Below are positions 26,092 to 35,355 of a DNA stretch of 64,000 nucleotides, one piece after another. How positions within the stretch are numbered: the first letter of the stretch is position 1; each line of letters opens with the position of its first letter. A program made the translations under genes and the position numbers. This DNA is from Bacteriovoracaceae bacterium (GTDB lineage Bacteria; Bdellovibrionota; Bacteriovoracia; Bacteriovoracales; Bacteriovoracaceae): NCBI GenBank assembly GCA_018649885.1, contig JABIHA010000086.1, positions 1-64,000 on the forward strand. The letters are read 5' to 3'. Under the pieces are notes generated by a model. It did not search any database and was not told where the DNA came from. It saw only the letters and a program-made list of their open reading frames with translations.

Positions 26092-26755
26092 CAGTAAAAG
26101 GATCTTTCACACTGCCTTGTCTGGCAATGCCAAGTAACTCAATATAGTTTTCTCTTGGGTATTCACTGCCACCAAGAGACTTAACTACAGGGGTGACCAT
26201 CTGGGTGTCCATCCACTCAATTCCATTTTGGTATAAAAATTCCATCACCCAAATGAGTGCAAACTTTGAGGCGTTATCGCTTTCAAAGAACATGGATTCT
26301 CCTGAGAAAACTCCTTTCATAAAGACCCCATAGAGCCCACCGATGAGTTTTCCACCTTCGTCTTTGACCTCAACGCTGTGGGCGTAACCCGCCCGGTGAA
26401 AGAGCCTGAAAGCTGATTGGATTTCATCAGTGATCCACGTACCGCCCTCAAGCTTTCTATTTCCTGAATTAGCGCATCTGCTAATAACTTCATCAAAGCA
26501 AGTATCAACACTTATAAAATGATCTGATTTATTAAAGGCCTTCTTTAGACTTCTAGAAATATATAAATCTTTGTAAAAAAGTATTCCCCTAGGGTTTGGA
26601 CTAAACCAGGCCAGTGGGTACGTACTTGAAATAGGCCAAGGAAAAATTCCCTGCGTGTAGGCCAAAACCAAGGAAGGGATTTCTAGATCTCCGCCTATTG
26701 CGAGAAGTCCATCTTCGGTAGCACTTTCAACAGGAGGAAATTCGATTATTGGCAA
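26066..26755 (-). CDS. aat: Leucyl/phenylalanyl-tRNA-protein transferase
   Basis: 229 residues, normal length. Transfers Leu or Phe from aminoacyl-tRNA to the N-terminus of proteins with basic N-terminal residues, marking them for ClpS/ClpAP. Motifs: FPPVE, DGLLAIGGDL, AYTQGIFPW, WFSPNPRGIL and GGLYGVFMKGVFSGESMF. The start is a TTG at 26755, 12 bp after the stop of the ureohydrolase gene, so both are one transcript. Its stop overlaps the terminator hairpin of RNA unit 5. Confidence 0.94.
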   Translation of the reverse strand: MPIIEFPPVESATEDGLLAIGGDLEIPSLVLAYTQGIFPWPISSTYPLAWFSPNPRGILFYKDLYISRSLKKAFNKSDHFISVDTCFDEVISRCANSGNRKLEGGTWITDEIQSAFRLFHRAGYAHSVEVKDEGGKLIGGLYGVFMKGVFSGESMFFESDNASKFALIWVMEFLYQNGIEWMDTQMVTPVVKSLGGSEYPRENYIELLGIARQGSVKDPFTEKKRAINK

Positions 26756-26767
26756 AAGCAGCTCGAT

Positions 26768-27877
26768 TTATTTTAATTTTTCCAAAAATTTTCTGGCCAG
26801 TTCACCAGCAATTTCAATGGTCATATCTTTTGATAGGCTCGATTTTTGGCTGGCTTCAATGAAAGGAGCCACTTCTACTATATCTGCACCAGTCAGTGGA
26901 AATGATTCACAGAGTTTATCAATAATTTGGTGGGCCTGATGGGGTTCAAGGCCTTGGTCTTCTGGAGTACCAGTTTTAGAAGCATATTCTGAATCTATGG
27001 CGTCAATATCAAAGCTTATGTAGATTTCTTCTACGCCCTTACTTTTTAGAGAAGTAGTAATACTTTCTGCTATGGCCCCAGCGCCCACATTTTTTATTTC
27101 CTGGGCCCAATACTGAACAACTCCAAACTTACTTTCCCAATGAGACTTTTCTTTTCCACTTGAGCGTATGCCTACTTGGATTAAATGGCTGGGATCTGGT
27201 AGGTCTTCCAAAATATGGTAGGCCCAAGATCCAAAGCAGTAATCAATGCCAAGCCTCTGATCCAGAAGATCTGTATGAGCATCAAAATGGATGATGGCCG
27301 TTTTTATACCAGATCTTTTTTTGCTCTCAAGGTAGGCCTTGGTCACCGGAAAACTCACACTATGGTCCCCTCCAAAAAAGAGAAGTTTTGCAGCAGGCCT
27401 TTGCTCGTAAATTGATGAGATCAGGTCATAGGAAATGGAAAGAGGTGAAACACATAACTGGGAGTCTTCGTCTCCGAACAATGCACTCCTGCAGCTTTTT
27501 AAGGTCTGAGAATTGAGATATTTATCGTGGAGCAGGTGAGGGATAACTCTGATGTCTCCAAGGTCAAAAAAATCTTCAGCACCAGTCTCGGCCTCATAGA
27601 GCTCTTTGCGGATAAATAGAGGGCCCCAATTCGCGCCCCTTAAGATACCGCCTCCACAGTCAGAGCATATTCCTAAAATCATGGGCTTAGTGAAGTTTGA
27701 CTCATCTGCCAGCGAATCCGTGAAACACTTACTCACTTTTCCTGGAATGGCCGTTCCAAATATTTGCTGATGCAAAATATCCTTCCTTTCTTTGGCCGTA
27801 TTTACTGTAAATACTCCATTTCCAGGTGGGACTAAGTAGTTTTTTAATTTTAGGTTTACGTCCATTTTTACACACAT
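26768..27877 (-). CDS. Ureohydrolase (arginase/agmatinase family)
   Basis: 369 residues, longer than usual because of an N-terminal extension of about 60 residues. Metal-binding motifs are intact: GGDHS, HFDAHTD and SFDIDAID. Hydrolyses a guanidino or formimino group (arginase, agmatinase or formiminoglutamase); the sequence does not tell which. The start may be ATG 27877 or ATG 27865; neither has a strong ribosome site. First gene of a pair with aat. A second family member (speB) is encoded at 35.4 kb. Confidence 0.85.
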   Translation of the reverse strand: MCVKMDVNLKLKNYLVPPGNGVFTVNTAKERKDILHQQIFGTAIPGKVSKCFTDSLADESNFTKPMILGICSDCGGGILRGANWGPLFIRKELYEAETGAEDFFDLGDIRVIPHLLHDKYLNSQTLKSCRSALFGDEDSQLCVSPLSISYDLISSIYEQRPAAKLLFFGGDHSVSFPVTKAYLESKKRSGIKTAIIHFDAHTDLLDQRLGIDYCFGSWAYHILEDLPDPSHLIQVGIRSSGKEKSHWESKFGVVQYWAQEIKNVGAGAIAESITTSLKSKGVEEIYISFDIDAIDSEYASKTGTPEDQGLEPHQAHQIIDKLCESFPLTGADIVEVAPFIEASQKSSLSKDMTIEIAGELARKFLEKLK

Positions 27878-28028
27878 AAAGTAAATATTTCTGAGAGCTT
27901 AAGCATCTCACAGGCTTATTAATATGGGGAGGGTTAAGAGGAGGTGTAAAAATAACACTGTGCATTGTACTGTGTTCCAATTTACCGTAGTATGAGCAAG
28001 CACTAAACGGGTTACGGAGTAAAATCAG

Positions 28029-28838
28029 ATGCTTACAGACTATCGTACTGTATTAAGAGAGGAACTAGCACGCCGAACTGCTATTAATAGTAGTTATTCA
28101 TTAAGAGCGTTTGCTAGGGCCTTAGAGATGGCGCCATCGGCGTTATCGGAAATTCTCAACGGCAAAAGACCGCTGTCTTTCAAGAAAGCACAAATAGTTG
28201 TTAAAAAACTATGCTTGTCTCCAGAAGAACAGGAAGTCTTTATTAGTTCTATTGATGGCAAGTATCGCCCAAGAGCTAAGAAGGTCGATCAACTAGGTGA
28301 TTTAGGTAGAGACTATTTTCTTGATAAAGATAGATTCTCCCTTGTGGCCGACTGGTATCACTATTCTATTATGGGTATGGCAGAACTCTATGAACTTCCG
28401 GAGCAGATTGAAATTGTTGCGGAGAAATTAAATCTTCCCATTTCAAAAGTTACTGATGGGATAGAAAGATTAAAAAGAGTTGGGCTTCTTGTTTTTACTG
28501 ATGATGGAGTTTTAAAATACGTTGATCCTGTGACTAGACACAACTCAGAGATCCCATCTGAAGCCTTGAGAAAGCACAACCGAGAAATAATTTATAAGGC
28601 CCTTGAAAGTTTGGACAACACACCCCGAACTAAAAGAGACATCACTTCAATGACTATATCAATAAATAGTAAGAATATAGGAAAGGCAAAAGAGAAAATT
28701 GCCGAATTTAAAAAAGAGATGTACACGCTGCTCAAAAGTGGCGCAGATGATTGTTTAGATAAACTATACAATTTGAATATCAATCTTTTCCCATTAGAGA
28801 ATATTGGCGGCAATAAAGGGGGAAAAGATGAAAATTAA
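28029..28838 (+). CDS. TIGR02147-type regulator (DUF4423)
   Basis: 269 residues. The N-terminal helix-turn-helix (SLRAFARALEMAPSALSEILNGKRPLSFKKAQ, about 24-55; split at 20: SLRAFARALEMAPSALSEIL) is followed by the family's C-terminal domain with a second HTH-like part (LPISKVTDGIERLKRVGLL). This family is expanded in Bdellovibrio relatives and Fibrobacteres, often next to secreted protein genes. GGAG precedes the ATG. The next gene starts 11 bp before this stop, so the two are translated together; local control of that gene is inferred. Confidence 0.85.
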   Translation: MLTDYRTVLREELARRTAINSSYSLRAFARALEMAPSALSEILNGKRPLSFKKAQIVVKKLCLSPEEQEVFISSIDGKYRPRAKKVDQLGDLGRDYFLDKDRFSLVADWYHYSIMGMAELYELPEQIEIVAEKLNLPISKVTDGIERLKRVGLLVFTDDGVLKYVDPVTRHNSEIPSEALRKHNREIIYKALESLDNTPRTKRDITSMTISINSKNIGKAKEKIAEFKKEMYTLLKSGADDCLDKLYNLNINLFPLENIGGNKGGKDEN

Positions 28839-30687
28839 TCTTATCTTCGCAGCTATTGTTGCCTTTACCTTTAATACCAATATCGCTCGTGCAGGTTTTG
28901 CCGGAGATGCTGGCAATGGTGAGATTCTTGTTGGCTGTAATGTTAAGCTGAAGAAGAATGGTTATTTGAAAATCAAATCACTTTCACCAATTGATTTTGT
29001 TGAGGCGAAAAGGTCGAACCCTAACTATCAAGTGGCACACGATCGTCAGACAAGCATTTATAAGCAAGTTATGGTTGCCATTAAGAAAATTGAAGCTGTT
29101 GACAGTAAGTATGCACAACTTGTTGAAAGAGAATTTCAATTCATGATCAGTCGCTATGGTGATCAACCATTTAGAGATGTTCCTGGAATGGATTTTCTAG
29201 ATGAATTGAAGCCTGAAAATTTCATATCAACTTTTATCTATCCTTCAGCGGGTTCACTAACAGAGACTAATGATAGGTATAGTGTTTTTAAAATTCAAGA
29301 AGGTTGTAAGCATTTTCAATTAGTTAACTATCCTGAAAATCTTGAACGCTTTAGCAGCCCAAGAGATGTTAATAATGAGGACAAAATAAAAATTTCTCTC
29401 TCTCTTTGGAATAAAAGAAAGCGTGCTAAGGGCAATCCCAAATACAATAGGAAGCTTTTAACTAAAACTGATAAAGCAGCTGTATTTCTCCACGAAGCGA
29501 TTTACAAAGTTGAAAGAGATTATTTTGATGCTAAGCTTTCAGTACATACTTTAAAAGTTGTTGCAAAATTATTTGAAAAAAATGGAATCCTTTCAGCTTC
29601 AACATTATTTCCAAAATCTAACAAGATTTTTTCAAATGAATCTTTCACCTTTGGAAATATAACTGATTTCTTCTCATACAAAGGCAAATTTGTAGATGTA
29701 TCTGCAAGTTCTTTAAATGCTTCTCAGTGGGACGTGTTTGGATATGTTGGGGTTAGGGGCTATGATGACAAGCTCTATATTGAGGGCTACGGCCCACGAT
29801 CTTTGAGTACTGGTTTTAGATTCTCTGGAGATACTCAACCAAAGATTGCCTTTCTTGGAGATAACCAGTCTCTAGTAATTGGTGATGTTCTTCAAAGTTC
29901 AGTCTGTCCATTGGCCTTCGAAGAGAAACCTGAAATGGAAGCTTGCGGAAGCAACTTTATGGTTCACCAAGGGGTTATTAAAATTCGCCCTTACCTAAGT
30001 GGCAGTGCAAAAGTAATTTGTAAAGTTCTCTACGGAAAAGAAGTGATGCTTTGTGGAGTTGATGAAAATTCAAGTGCCAGAGGAAGAGGTATTTCAAAGT
30101 ATATTGTACTCCAAAAGAACCCTGGTTTCGAAGGTGGCAATTTAAGTCAGAAAATTAAAGAAACTAAGTGGACCTTGGTTGGGAAAGTTAAAGAAGTTAA
30201 TGATGATGTTATGATCAATATGTTTCAAGGTACCGACCAGGCACTTAAAGGGGTTGTTGACTCTTATAGCAGGCTGCTATTTGGAACCAACAATGAGTTT
30301 CACATGGTAGCGGATTTTCAGAATGAGATTTGTTCTGAAGGTGAAGGTATCACCGCTAGAGATGTTCTTGGCGAAGATATACCAGAAAGGTACTCCATGG
30401 GTGATGCTGTAGGAGCTATGAGCACCGGCCGGCTGGTAGGACCTACTGCAATAGGAATGGTTTCAATTGCAGAAACTATTACTGCTAAGGAGCATTTGAC
30501 TTGTGGAAGCAATTATTCAGTAAGGGGTGATAAAATATTACTTAGCAGTGAAGATGGGAATGTAGACGATAGTGTTGCCTGTATTACAAACTATCATTTT
30601 AATTACTTAATTTGCTATTCTGTGAAGGCTCCAGGTTTTAATCTCAGTGTTTATAAAAATGATTGCGAAGGCCCTGCTTGTAATTAA
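28828..30687 (+). CDS. Secreted protein paired with the TIGR02147 regulator
   Basis: About 619 residues from the ATG at 28828, chosen for its AAGGGGG site. Signal peptide MKINLIFAAIVAFTFNTNIARA, then GFAGDAGNGE, a Gly-rich start of a kind I recall in Bacteriovorax exported proteins. The mature part has about 20 Cys, concentrated in the second half where two similar blocks start with a CPLAF-like or CSEGEG segment, suggesting internal repeats. No enzyme motif recognised. It is probably exported under control of the overlapping upstream regulator. Confidence 0.65.
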   Translation: MKINLIFAAIVAFTFNTNIARAGFAGDAGNGEILVGCNVKLKKNGYLKIKSLSPIDFVEAKRSNPNYQVAHDRQTSIYKQVMVAIKKIEAVDSKYAQLVEREFQFMISRYGDQPFRDVPGMDFLDELKPENFISTFIYPSAGSLTETNDRYSVFKIQEGCKHFQLVNYPENLERFSSPRDVNNEDKIKISLSLWNKRKRAKGNPKYNRKLLTKTDKAAVFLHEAIYKVERDYFDAKLSVHTLKVVAKLFEKNGILSASTLFPKSNKIFSNESFTFGNITDFFSYKGKFVDVSASSLNASQWDVFGYVGVRGYDDKLYIEGYGPRSLSTGFRFSGDTQPKIAFLGDNQSLVIGDVLQSSVCPLAFEEKPEMEACGSNFMVHQGVIKIRPYLSGSAKVICKVLYGKEVMLCGVDENSSARGRGISKYIVLQKNPGFEGGNLSQKIKETKWTLVGKVKEVNDDVMINMFQGTDQALKGVVDSYSRLLFGTNNEFHMVADFQNEICSEGEGITARDVLGEDIPERYSMGDAVGAMSTGRLVGPTAIGMVSIAETITAKEHLTCGSNYSVRGDKILLSSEDGNVDDSVACITNYHFNYLICYSVKAPGFNLSVYKNDCEGPACN

Positions 30688-30692
30688 AGATA

Positions 30693-31706
30693 TTAAATCA
30701 AATATGTATTTCCACTGCAATCTGATTTAATTCTATTGCTCAGAATTGAGTTTTCATATCGATCATAAAACTCACTGCGCCCTAGGGATAAATAGTCTTT
30801 AAGGGTCTTAACCTCAAAATCAATTAAGTCATCTTCAAGATCACCATGAACCCCAGCGATATGAGAGCTTGTTAGGGCGTTTTTAACCTGGTCAAATGCG
30901 CTCAGATCATCCGGTTCATTTTCAAAAACATCTAAGTAGACAAAGGCTTTGGGATTACCTGTGAGGAATTCTCTGAGTGCCAGCTGGTCAATGAGAGCTC
31001 CTCTGGCTGCATTAATGATGACACAATTATCACTAAGGCCTTCAAAAAAGCTTTTATCTAGTAGATGTCTTGAGCTGGGATTAAGGCCACAGGCCAGAAT
31101 TACATGGTCAAATCGGGTATGTTCAAGAGTTTCTAAAACAGAGGTCTTAATCATGGCCGGAGAGTCATAACTTGATTTTTGTTCTTTAAAAGGATCAAAG
31201 GTGGTGCAATTTACGCCAGCTGAATCCAATTGTTTGTGGACAATTGTCCCGATCTGTCCATTTCCTATAATTAAGACTTTTCTTTTTTCAATAAGTGTTC
31301 TTTCAAAACTTCGAAATGCGTCCCACTCATTACAAAAGGGGATCTTTTCGATAGAGTGAAAAAAGCATTTTATTATATATTCAGAAACTGCACGGGCCCT
31401 CAATTTGTTTCCGAGTACAATGGGGAAATCAACGCTCGATGTGAAATCGAGTGAAAAATTGTCATGGCCTGAATTGCTGTGAATGATGAGACTCGTTTTA
31501 TCAAGTAGTGCCGTGTCCAGTTTGTTAAAGTCAACCTGAGTAGTAGAAATTAAAATGAGTTTTTCAAAATCACAGCTCTGCTCTTTTTCTATAAAATGAA
31601 GTCCTTCAATTTCATTGATACAATCTTTCTCCCGTGAGCTAAAATTTTTGGTAAAATACCTTGAGAGATTTAATCTTAAAATTCCATAGCTGCTATGTTT
31701 TTTCAT
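30693..31706 (-). CDS. D-2-hydroxyacid dehydrogenase family protein
   Basis: 337 residues. NAD-binding motif IGNGQIG, the catalytic Arg in NAARGALID, Glu in DVFENEP and His in SSHIAGVHGD are all present, so an active enzyme is likely. The N-terminal substrate domain is divergent and short, so the substrate (phosphoglycerate, erythronate-4-phosphate, glyoxylate and others) cannot be named. Convergent with the secreted gene, 5 bp apart. No strong ribosome site at the ATG. Confidence 0.8.
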   Translation of the reverse strand: MKKHSSYGILRLNLSRYFTKNFSSREKDCINEIEGLHFIEKEQSCDFEKLILISTTQVDFNKLDTALLDKTSLIIHSNSGHDNFSLDFTSSVDFPIVLGNKLRARAVSEYIIKCFFHSIEKIPFCNEWDAFRSFERTLIEKRKVLIIGNGQIGTIVHKQLDSAGVNCTTFDPFKEQKSSYDSPAMIKTSVLETLEHTRFDHVILACGLNPSSRHLLDKSFFEGLSDNCVIINAARGALIDQLALREFLTGNPKAFVYLDVFENEPDDLSAFDQVKNALTSSHIAGVHGDLEDDLIDFEVKTLKDYLSLGRSEFYDRYENSILSNRIKSDCSGNTYLI

Positions 31707-31812
31707 GGAAGAAATTTAGTGTATAGTGAGGGGAATTGACAATATATTAGGTGTTTAATTTTGGTGTTCTTTTTGGTAATAATGCTTTTAGTCAAATACT
31801 GAGGATAGGAAA

Positions 31813-32592
31813 ATGGTATCAATAAAGTCCACTAGAGAAATAGACTTAATGCGTAAGACATGTGATTTGGCAAAGCTTACACTTGAGTTTCTTGGTGAGC
31901 ATGTAAAAGCAGGTGTCTCAACTGAGAAAATTAATCAGCTGACGCACGATTTTATTGTTGAGCACAATGCCTACCCATCTCCTCTAAATTACAGAGGGTT
32001 CCCCAAATCAGTTTGCACATCCCTAAATCAAGTTATTTGCCACGGAATTCCAACTGAAAAAGAAGTTCTAAGTGATGGAGATATTATCAACATTGATGTC
32101 ACCACCTATCTCAATAAATTTCACGGCGACACCAATAAAACATTTTTTGTGGGCCAAGCTTCGGATAGTACCATAAGGCTAGTTGAAACCACTTACTCTG
32201 CCATGTTGGCCGGGATTAAGTGTGTAAGGCCTGGTGGCAGACTAGGAGATATTGGTGCGGCCATTCAAGAGATTGTTGAGGGAGCCGGTTACTCAGTTGT
32301 GAGAGAGTACTGTGGACATGGCATTGGTCGAGAGTTTCATGAAGATCCGCAAGTTCTACACTATGGAAATAGAGGAACAGGCATAGAGCTCAAGCCTGGA
32401 ATGACCTTTACAATTGAGCCAATGGTTAACGAAGGCTCTGCAGGCTGCAGGCTATTAAAAGATGATTGGACAGTTGTCACTAGGGATGACTCATTATCAG
32501 CTCAATTTGAACATACAATTTTGGTTACTCCGGCTGGATATGAGATATTAACTCTTCGGGATGAGGAAGATCAAAGTTTGAGATTAGGCTAA
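31813..32592 (+). CDS. map: Methionine aminopeptidase, type I
   Basis: 259 residues. Removes N-terminal Met from nascent proteins. Five metal ligands are recognisable: Asp in INIDVTTY, Asp in HGDTNKTFF, His in CGHGIGREFHE, Glu in FTIEPMV and Glu in FEHTILV. Length is typical of type I. AGGA lies before the ATG. Followed after 6 bp by a BFD-like gene, an unusual neighbour. Confidence 0.95.
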   Translation: MVSIKSTREIDLMRKTCDLAKLTLEFLGEHVKAGVSTEKINQLTHDFIVEHNAYPSPLNYRGFPKSVCTSLNQVICHGIPTEKEVLSDGDIINIDVTTYLNKFHGDTNKTFFVGQASDSTIRLVETTYSAMLAGIKCVRPGGRLGDIGAAIQEIVEGAGYSVVREYCGHGIGREFHEDPQVLHYGNRGTGIELKPGMTFTIEPMVNEGSAGCRLLKDDWTVVTRDDSLSAQFEHTILVTPAGYEILTLRDEEDQSLRLG

Positions 32593-32598
32593 GTTGTA

Positions 32599-33300
32599 AT
32601 GAATGATACTATTCAATTCAATCACGATTTGGAATTCGCGGGCCAACGGATCTCTATAGAACTCACAATCGATCAAAATCAATATTCTATAATATCGTCA
32701 AAATTCACCCATGACCAACCAGCATGGCTTCCACTTACCGACGCTATTGAAGCCTCTATTGCATCAATGGATGTTGAAAAGGCCCGCTTTTTATCAATTG
32801 AGGATATTAAAGGGTTTTGCACTCAAATTCCGTTTCCATGTTATCCACTTCATTTATTGAAAGCGGGGCTAAATGAGTATGTTGGAGTTGAGAGTGAGAA
32901 TTTTGATAAGGATATTGTGTGCAGATGTTTTGGAGTGAGTGCCTCTGAAATAAGTGATAGCATTAAAGCCTACGATATTACGAAAGTGACTTCTCTTACT
33001 GAGAAATTGTCGGCTGGGGCCCTTTGTGGAAGCTGCGTGCCAGATTTAATCGAAATGATAATTGAACAATTTGGTGATCAACTAAAGAGTCAGTTTTTTC
33101 CTGAGAAAGTGAGTCCAGCAGAGATTGTATTAGGTGCCGAGAGAGTCTTTTCACATTTTGAGCATGGGACAAGGAAAATAGAGATTCTTGGAGTGAAAAA
33201 TAAAACAATTCTTTTGAAAGTCATAGAAAGTGAAGATTTGGCCAACTTTGTGGTAAGGATGGAATATTTTCTTCCTGAAGGGTTTAGTTTTTCTTTTTAG
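32599..33300 (+). CDS. BFD-type [2Fe-2S] protein
   Basis: 233 residues with a central BFD-like domain: CRCFGVSASEI (C-x-C) followed by GALCGSCVPDL (C-x2-C), the ligand pattern of bacterioferritin-associated ferredoxin and of NirB/NifU middle domains. The flanks (about 1-95 and 165-233) are unrecognised; the C-terminal part has the size of a NifU-type domain but lacks its CxxC. Role may be iron release or Fe-S handling. Likely co-transcribed with map. The stop region overlaps the convergent gene. Confidence 0.7.
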   Translation: MNDTIQFNHDLEFAGQRISIELTIDQNQYSIISSKFTHDQPAWLPLTDAIEASIASMDVEKARFLSIEDIKGFCTQIPFPCYPLHLLKAGLNEYVGVESENFDKDIVCRCFGVSASEISDSIKAYDITKVTSLTEKLSAGALCGSCVPDLIEMIIEQFGDQLKSQFFPEKVSPAEIVLGAERVFSHFEHGTRKIEILGVKNKTILLKVIESEDLANFVVRMEYFLPEGFSFSF

Positions 33301-33907
33301 CGGCGTCTTTTTTGCTGGTTTGCTGACATTTTTTGTAGATACTATCAAGGTCATCTAGTCTTTGAATAATTGGTTTTATTCCTCCACTATCTTTTATAAT
33401 TGTACTTGAATCCACAACGTCTCGAAGACTTTTGTACCGGTATAAAAGCGTTGCAAGCTCTGGAACTTCTTCCTCTAGGCATTTGGCCCTTGTCATCATT
33501 CCCTGAATTGAAAAAATATAATCAAAGAATATCAGCTCGGCTTTGGAAATAAATTCAATAATAAAGATTCTTTTAACCTCACTCGCTGGGATATGTGATT
33601 TTTTAGGAATGTTAAATAATTTTTTCTTATTGAGAAGCAAGTTCTTGAGAAGAGCAACTGAAACGGAGAGTCCCTTAGGTTTGCAAATCTTTTCGTAATA
33701 TTCTTTATTAAGTTCAATATCGCCAAAGGTTGTTAGCTCCTCAATTAGTCTTTGGTTTAGCTTGTAGACTGGTCCAAAAACTCTATTTTTATGGATGGAA
33801 AGTTCTTCGAGTCCAAGGCATCTCAAGGTAGATCTATTTGGGGAGACCTCTGCACTGTGGGCCTGAAAGGCAATAAAAATAAGAAAAATCGACCAAGATA
33901 CTTTCAT
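33284..33907 (-). CDS. Secreted protein, unknown
   Basis: About 207 residues from ATG 33907 (GTG 33913 also in frame). Signal peptide MKVSWSIFLIFIAFQAHS cut before AEVS. The mature part is alpha-helical, Lys-rich, with three to four Cys. Its 3' end overlaps the BFD-like gene by 17 bp. Divergent from tatC. No motif recognised. Confidence 0.6.
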   Translation of the reverse strand: MKVSWSIFLIFIAFQAHSAEVSPNRSTLRCLGLEELSIHKNRVFGPVYKLNQRLIEELTTFGDIELNKEYYEKICKPKGLSVSVALLKNLLLNKKKLFNIPKKSHIPASEVKRIFIIEFISKAELIFFDYIFSIQGMMTRAKCLEEEVPELATLLYRYKSLRDVVDSSTIIKDSGGIKPIIQRLDDLDSIYKKCQQTSKKDAAKKKN

Positions 33908-34041
33908 AACCACTTAAAAATACTGGGTTTCCTTCTGTCTGTCATCTATCATACTGAGTTCTTCGGTGAAAACTTAAAATTATTGAATAATGGGGAAATC
34001 ATTGGCGGGACAAAACCAGTATCAGTTGATATAAATGCTTT

Positions 34042-34797
34042 GTGCGAGATATGAGTTTTGTAGAACATTTAGAAGAGCTAAGAAGAGCTGTTGTCCATAT
34101 AGTAATTATATTGGGTGTGGGCTTTATGATTTGCTACGGTCTAGGGGACTATATCTCCGAGTTTCTTTTGCATCCTCTAAGAGACGTTTTACTCGAAAAA
34201 ATTTCAGGCCAAATAGTTTATTTAGGAATTCTCGACAAAGTCCTTTCTCAATTTCAAGTCGCTTTTTGGTCAGCGGTGCTTTTGACATCACCCTTTTGGT
34301 TTTTTGAGATTTGGCGCTTTATAAAACCTGGACTATTTGAAAAAGAAGTAAAAGTTATAAGACCCTTTATTTTCGCAGGATTTCTATTTTTCTGTCTCGG
34401 GGTTGCTTTTGGATATTTTATTGTGTTTCCCCTGACTTTCGAAACTATTATGAGTTTTGGAGTTTCCGATATTTCAGCACAAATTGGCATCAAAGATTAT
34501 CTTATTTTAGTTGTAAAAGTGCTGGTTTTTTTAGGTATCGTTTTTCAGCTGCCCAATATTTTATTAATTTTGGGATTTATGGGAGTTGTGACCAAGTACT
34601 CACTCAGATCAAAAAGACGATATGTTTTGGTGGGATTCGCTGTACTCAGTGCAATGTTAACCCCACCGGATGTTATAACTATGATGGGGCTGTGGGTTCC
34701 TCTTGTACTACTTTATGAGGTAGGGATTTTGGCCGTGGCCGTTATTGTTCACCCCTACCTTGCTAGACAAACTCAGCTAGCTAGCTCCAAAGAGTAA
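34042..34797 (+). CDS. tatC: Sec-independent translocase subunit TatC
   Basis: 251 residues with six predicted membrane helices, the N-terminal signature SFVEHLEELRRA, and the FEIWRFIKPGLFEKE first-loop block, matching TatC. It recognises twin-arginine signal peptides. Starts are GTG 34042 or ATG 34051; neither has a strong ribosome site. No tatA or tatB lies beside it in this window, so those must be elsewhere. Convergent with the HAD gene, 2 bp apart. Confidence 0.92.
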   Translation: MRDMSFVEHLEELRRAVVHIVIILGVGFMICYGLGDYISEFLLHPLRDVLLEKISGQIVYLGILDKVLSQFQVAFWSAVLLTSPFWFFEIWRFIKPGLFEKEVKVIRPFIFAGFLFFCLGVAFGYFIVFPLTFETIMSFGVSDISAQIGIKDYLILVVKVLVFLGIVFQLPNILLILGFMGVVTKYSLRSKRRYVLVGFAVLSAMLTPPDVITMMGLWVPLVLLYEVGILAVAVIVHPYLARQTQLASSKE

Positions 34798-34799
34798 AA

Positions 34800-35345
34800 T
34801 TATTCCTTACAAAGATGCTTAAATCTATTTTTGTATAAAAACCGATGATAAGAAACTGAGAAATAGGGCTGCTTTGGCCTTAAATCAACCTTGTGTGAAT
34901 GAAACCCTGAAAATGTTGCTTGTACTACTTCTGAGAGGTTCTCTCCGTAAAATAGTGGAGGACAGCTTCCCGCTTGTTTTCTGGCCTTATCAAAGAGGTG
35001 TGGGTGAGGCTTTTTAAGTTCTTCTTTTGGAGGTGTGAGTATGACCTTAAAGGCCTTCCACAGCATTGGTTTTTTATCGCCCCAGTTGTCATCAACAAGG
35101 TCCTTTAAAACTTTGACTCTGTCCTCATTAGTAACTCCCCAAGAGACAGGAACATTTGTAATGATCCCCAGCTGGTAGTCTTTTTTTACAAGCCATTCCA
35201 AGTACTCCCAAGACTTTTGAGTGTAGACGTATAAACCTTTGTCATTTTTTTTAATAAGGGTATCGCCCAAATCAAAAAAGACCCACGGTCCGGCCATTAA
35301 ATTCATGGATATTGTTAGGGCCATTAAAAAGAAAACGCGTTTCAT
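34800..35345 (-). CDS. Exported HAD-superfamily phosphatase-like protein
   Basis: 181 residues. A signal peptide (MKRVFFLMALTISMNLMA) precedes HAD motif I (FFDLGDTLI), motif II (IITN), a Lys in KKPHPH and a final acidic loop FYGENLSE. In motif I the second Asp is shifted (DLGD rather than DLDG), seen in some family members. Export makes a periplasmic phosphatase likely, since most HADs are cytosolic. AGGAG lies 7 nt before the ATG. Sits directly after speB on the same strand. Confidence 0.7.
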   Translation of the reverse strand: MKRVFFLMALTISMNLMAGPWVFFDLGDTLIKKNDKGLYVYTQKSWEYLEWLVKKDYQLGIITNVPVSWGVTNEDRVKVLKDLVDDNWGDKKPMLWKAFKVILTPPKEELKKPHPHLFDKARKQAGSCPPLFYGENLSEVVQATFSGFHSHKVDLRPKQPYFSVSYHRFLYKNRFKHLCKE

Positions 35346-35355
35346 GGTATAACTC

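Noticed and set aside
33791..34054. 87-codon plus-strand frame before tatC, considered as tatA
   Set aside because: No N-terminal membrane helix or TatA amphipathic helix; it lies antisense to the start of a signal-peptide gene.
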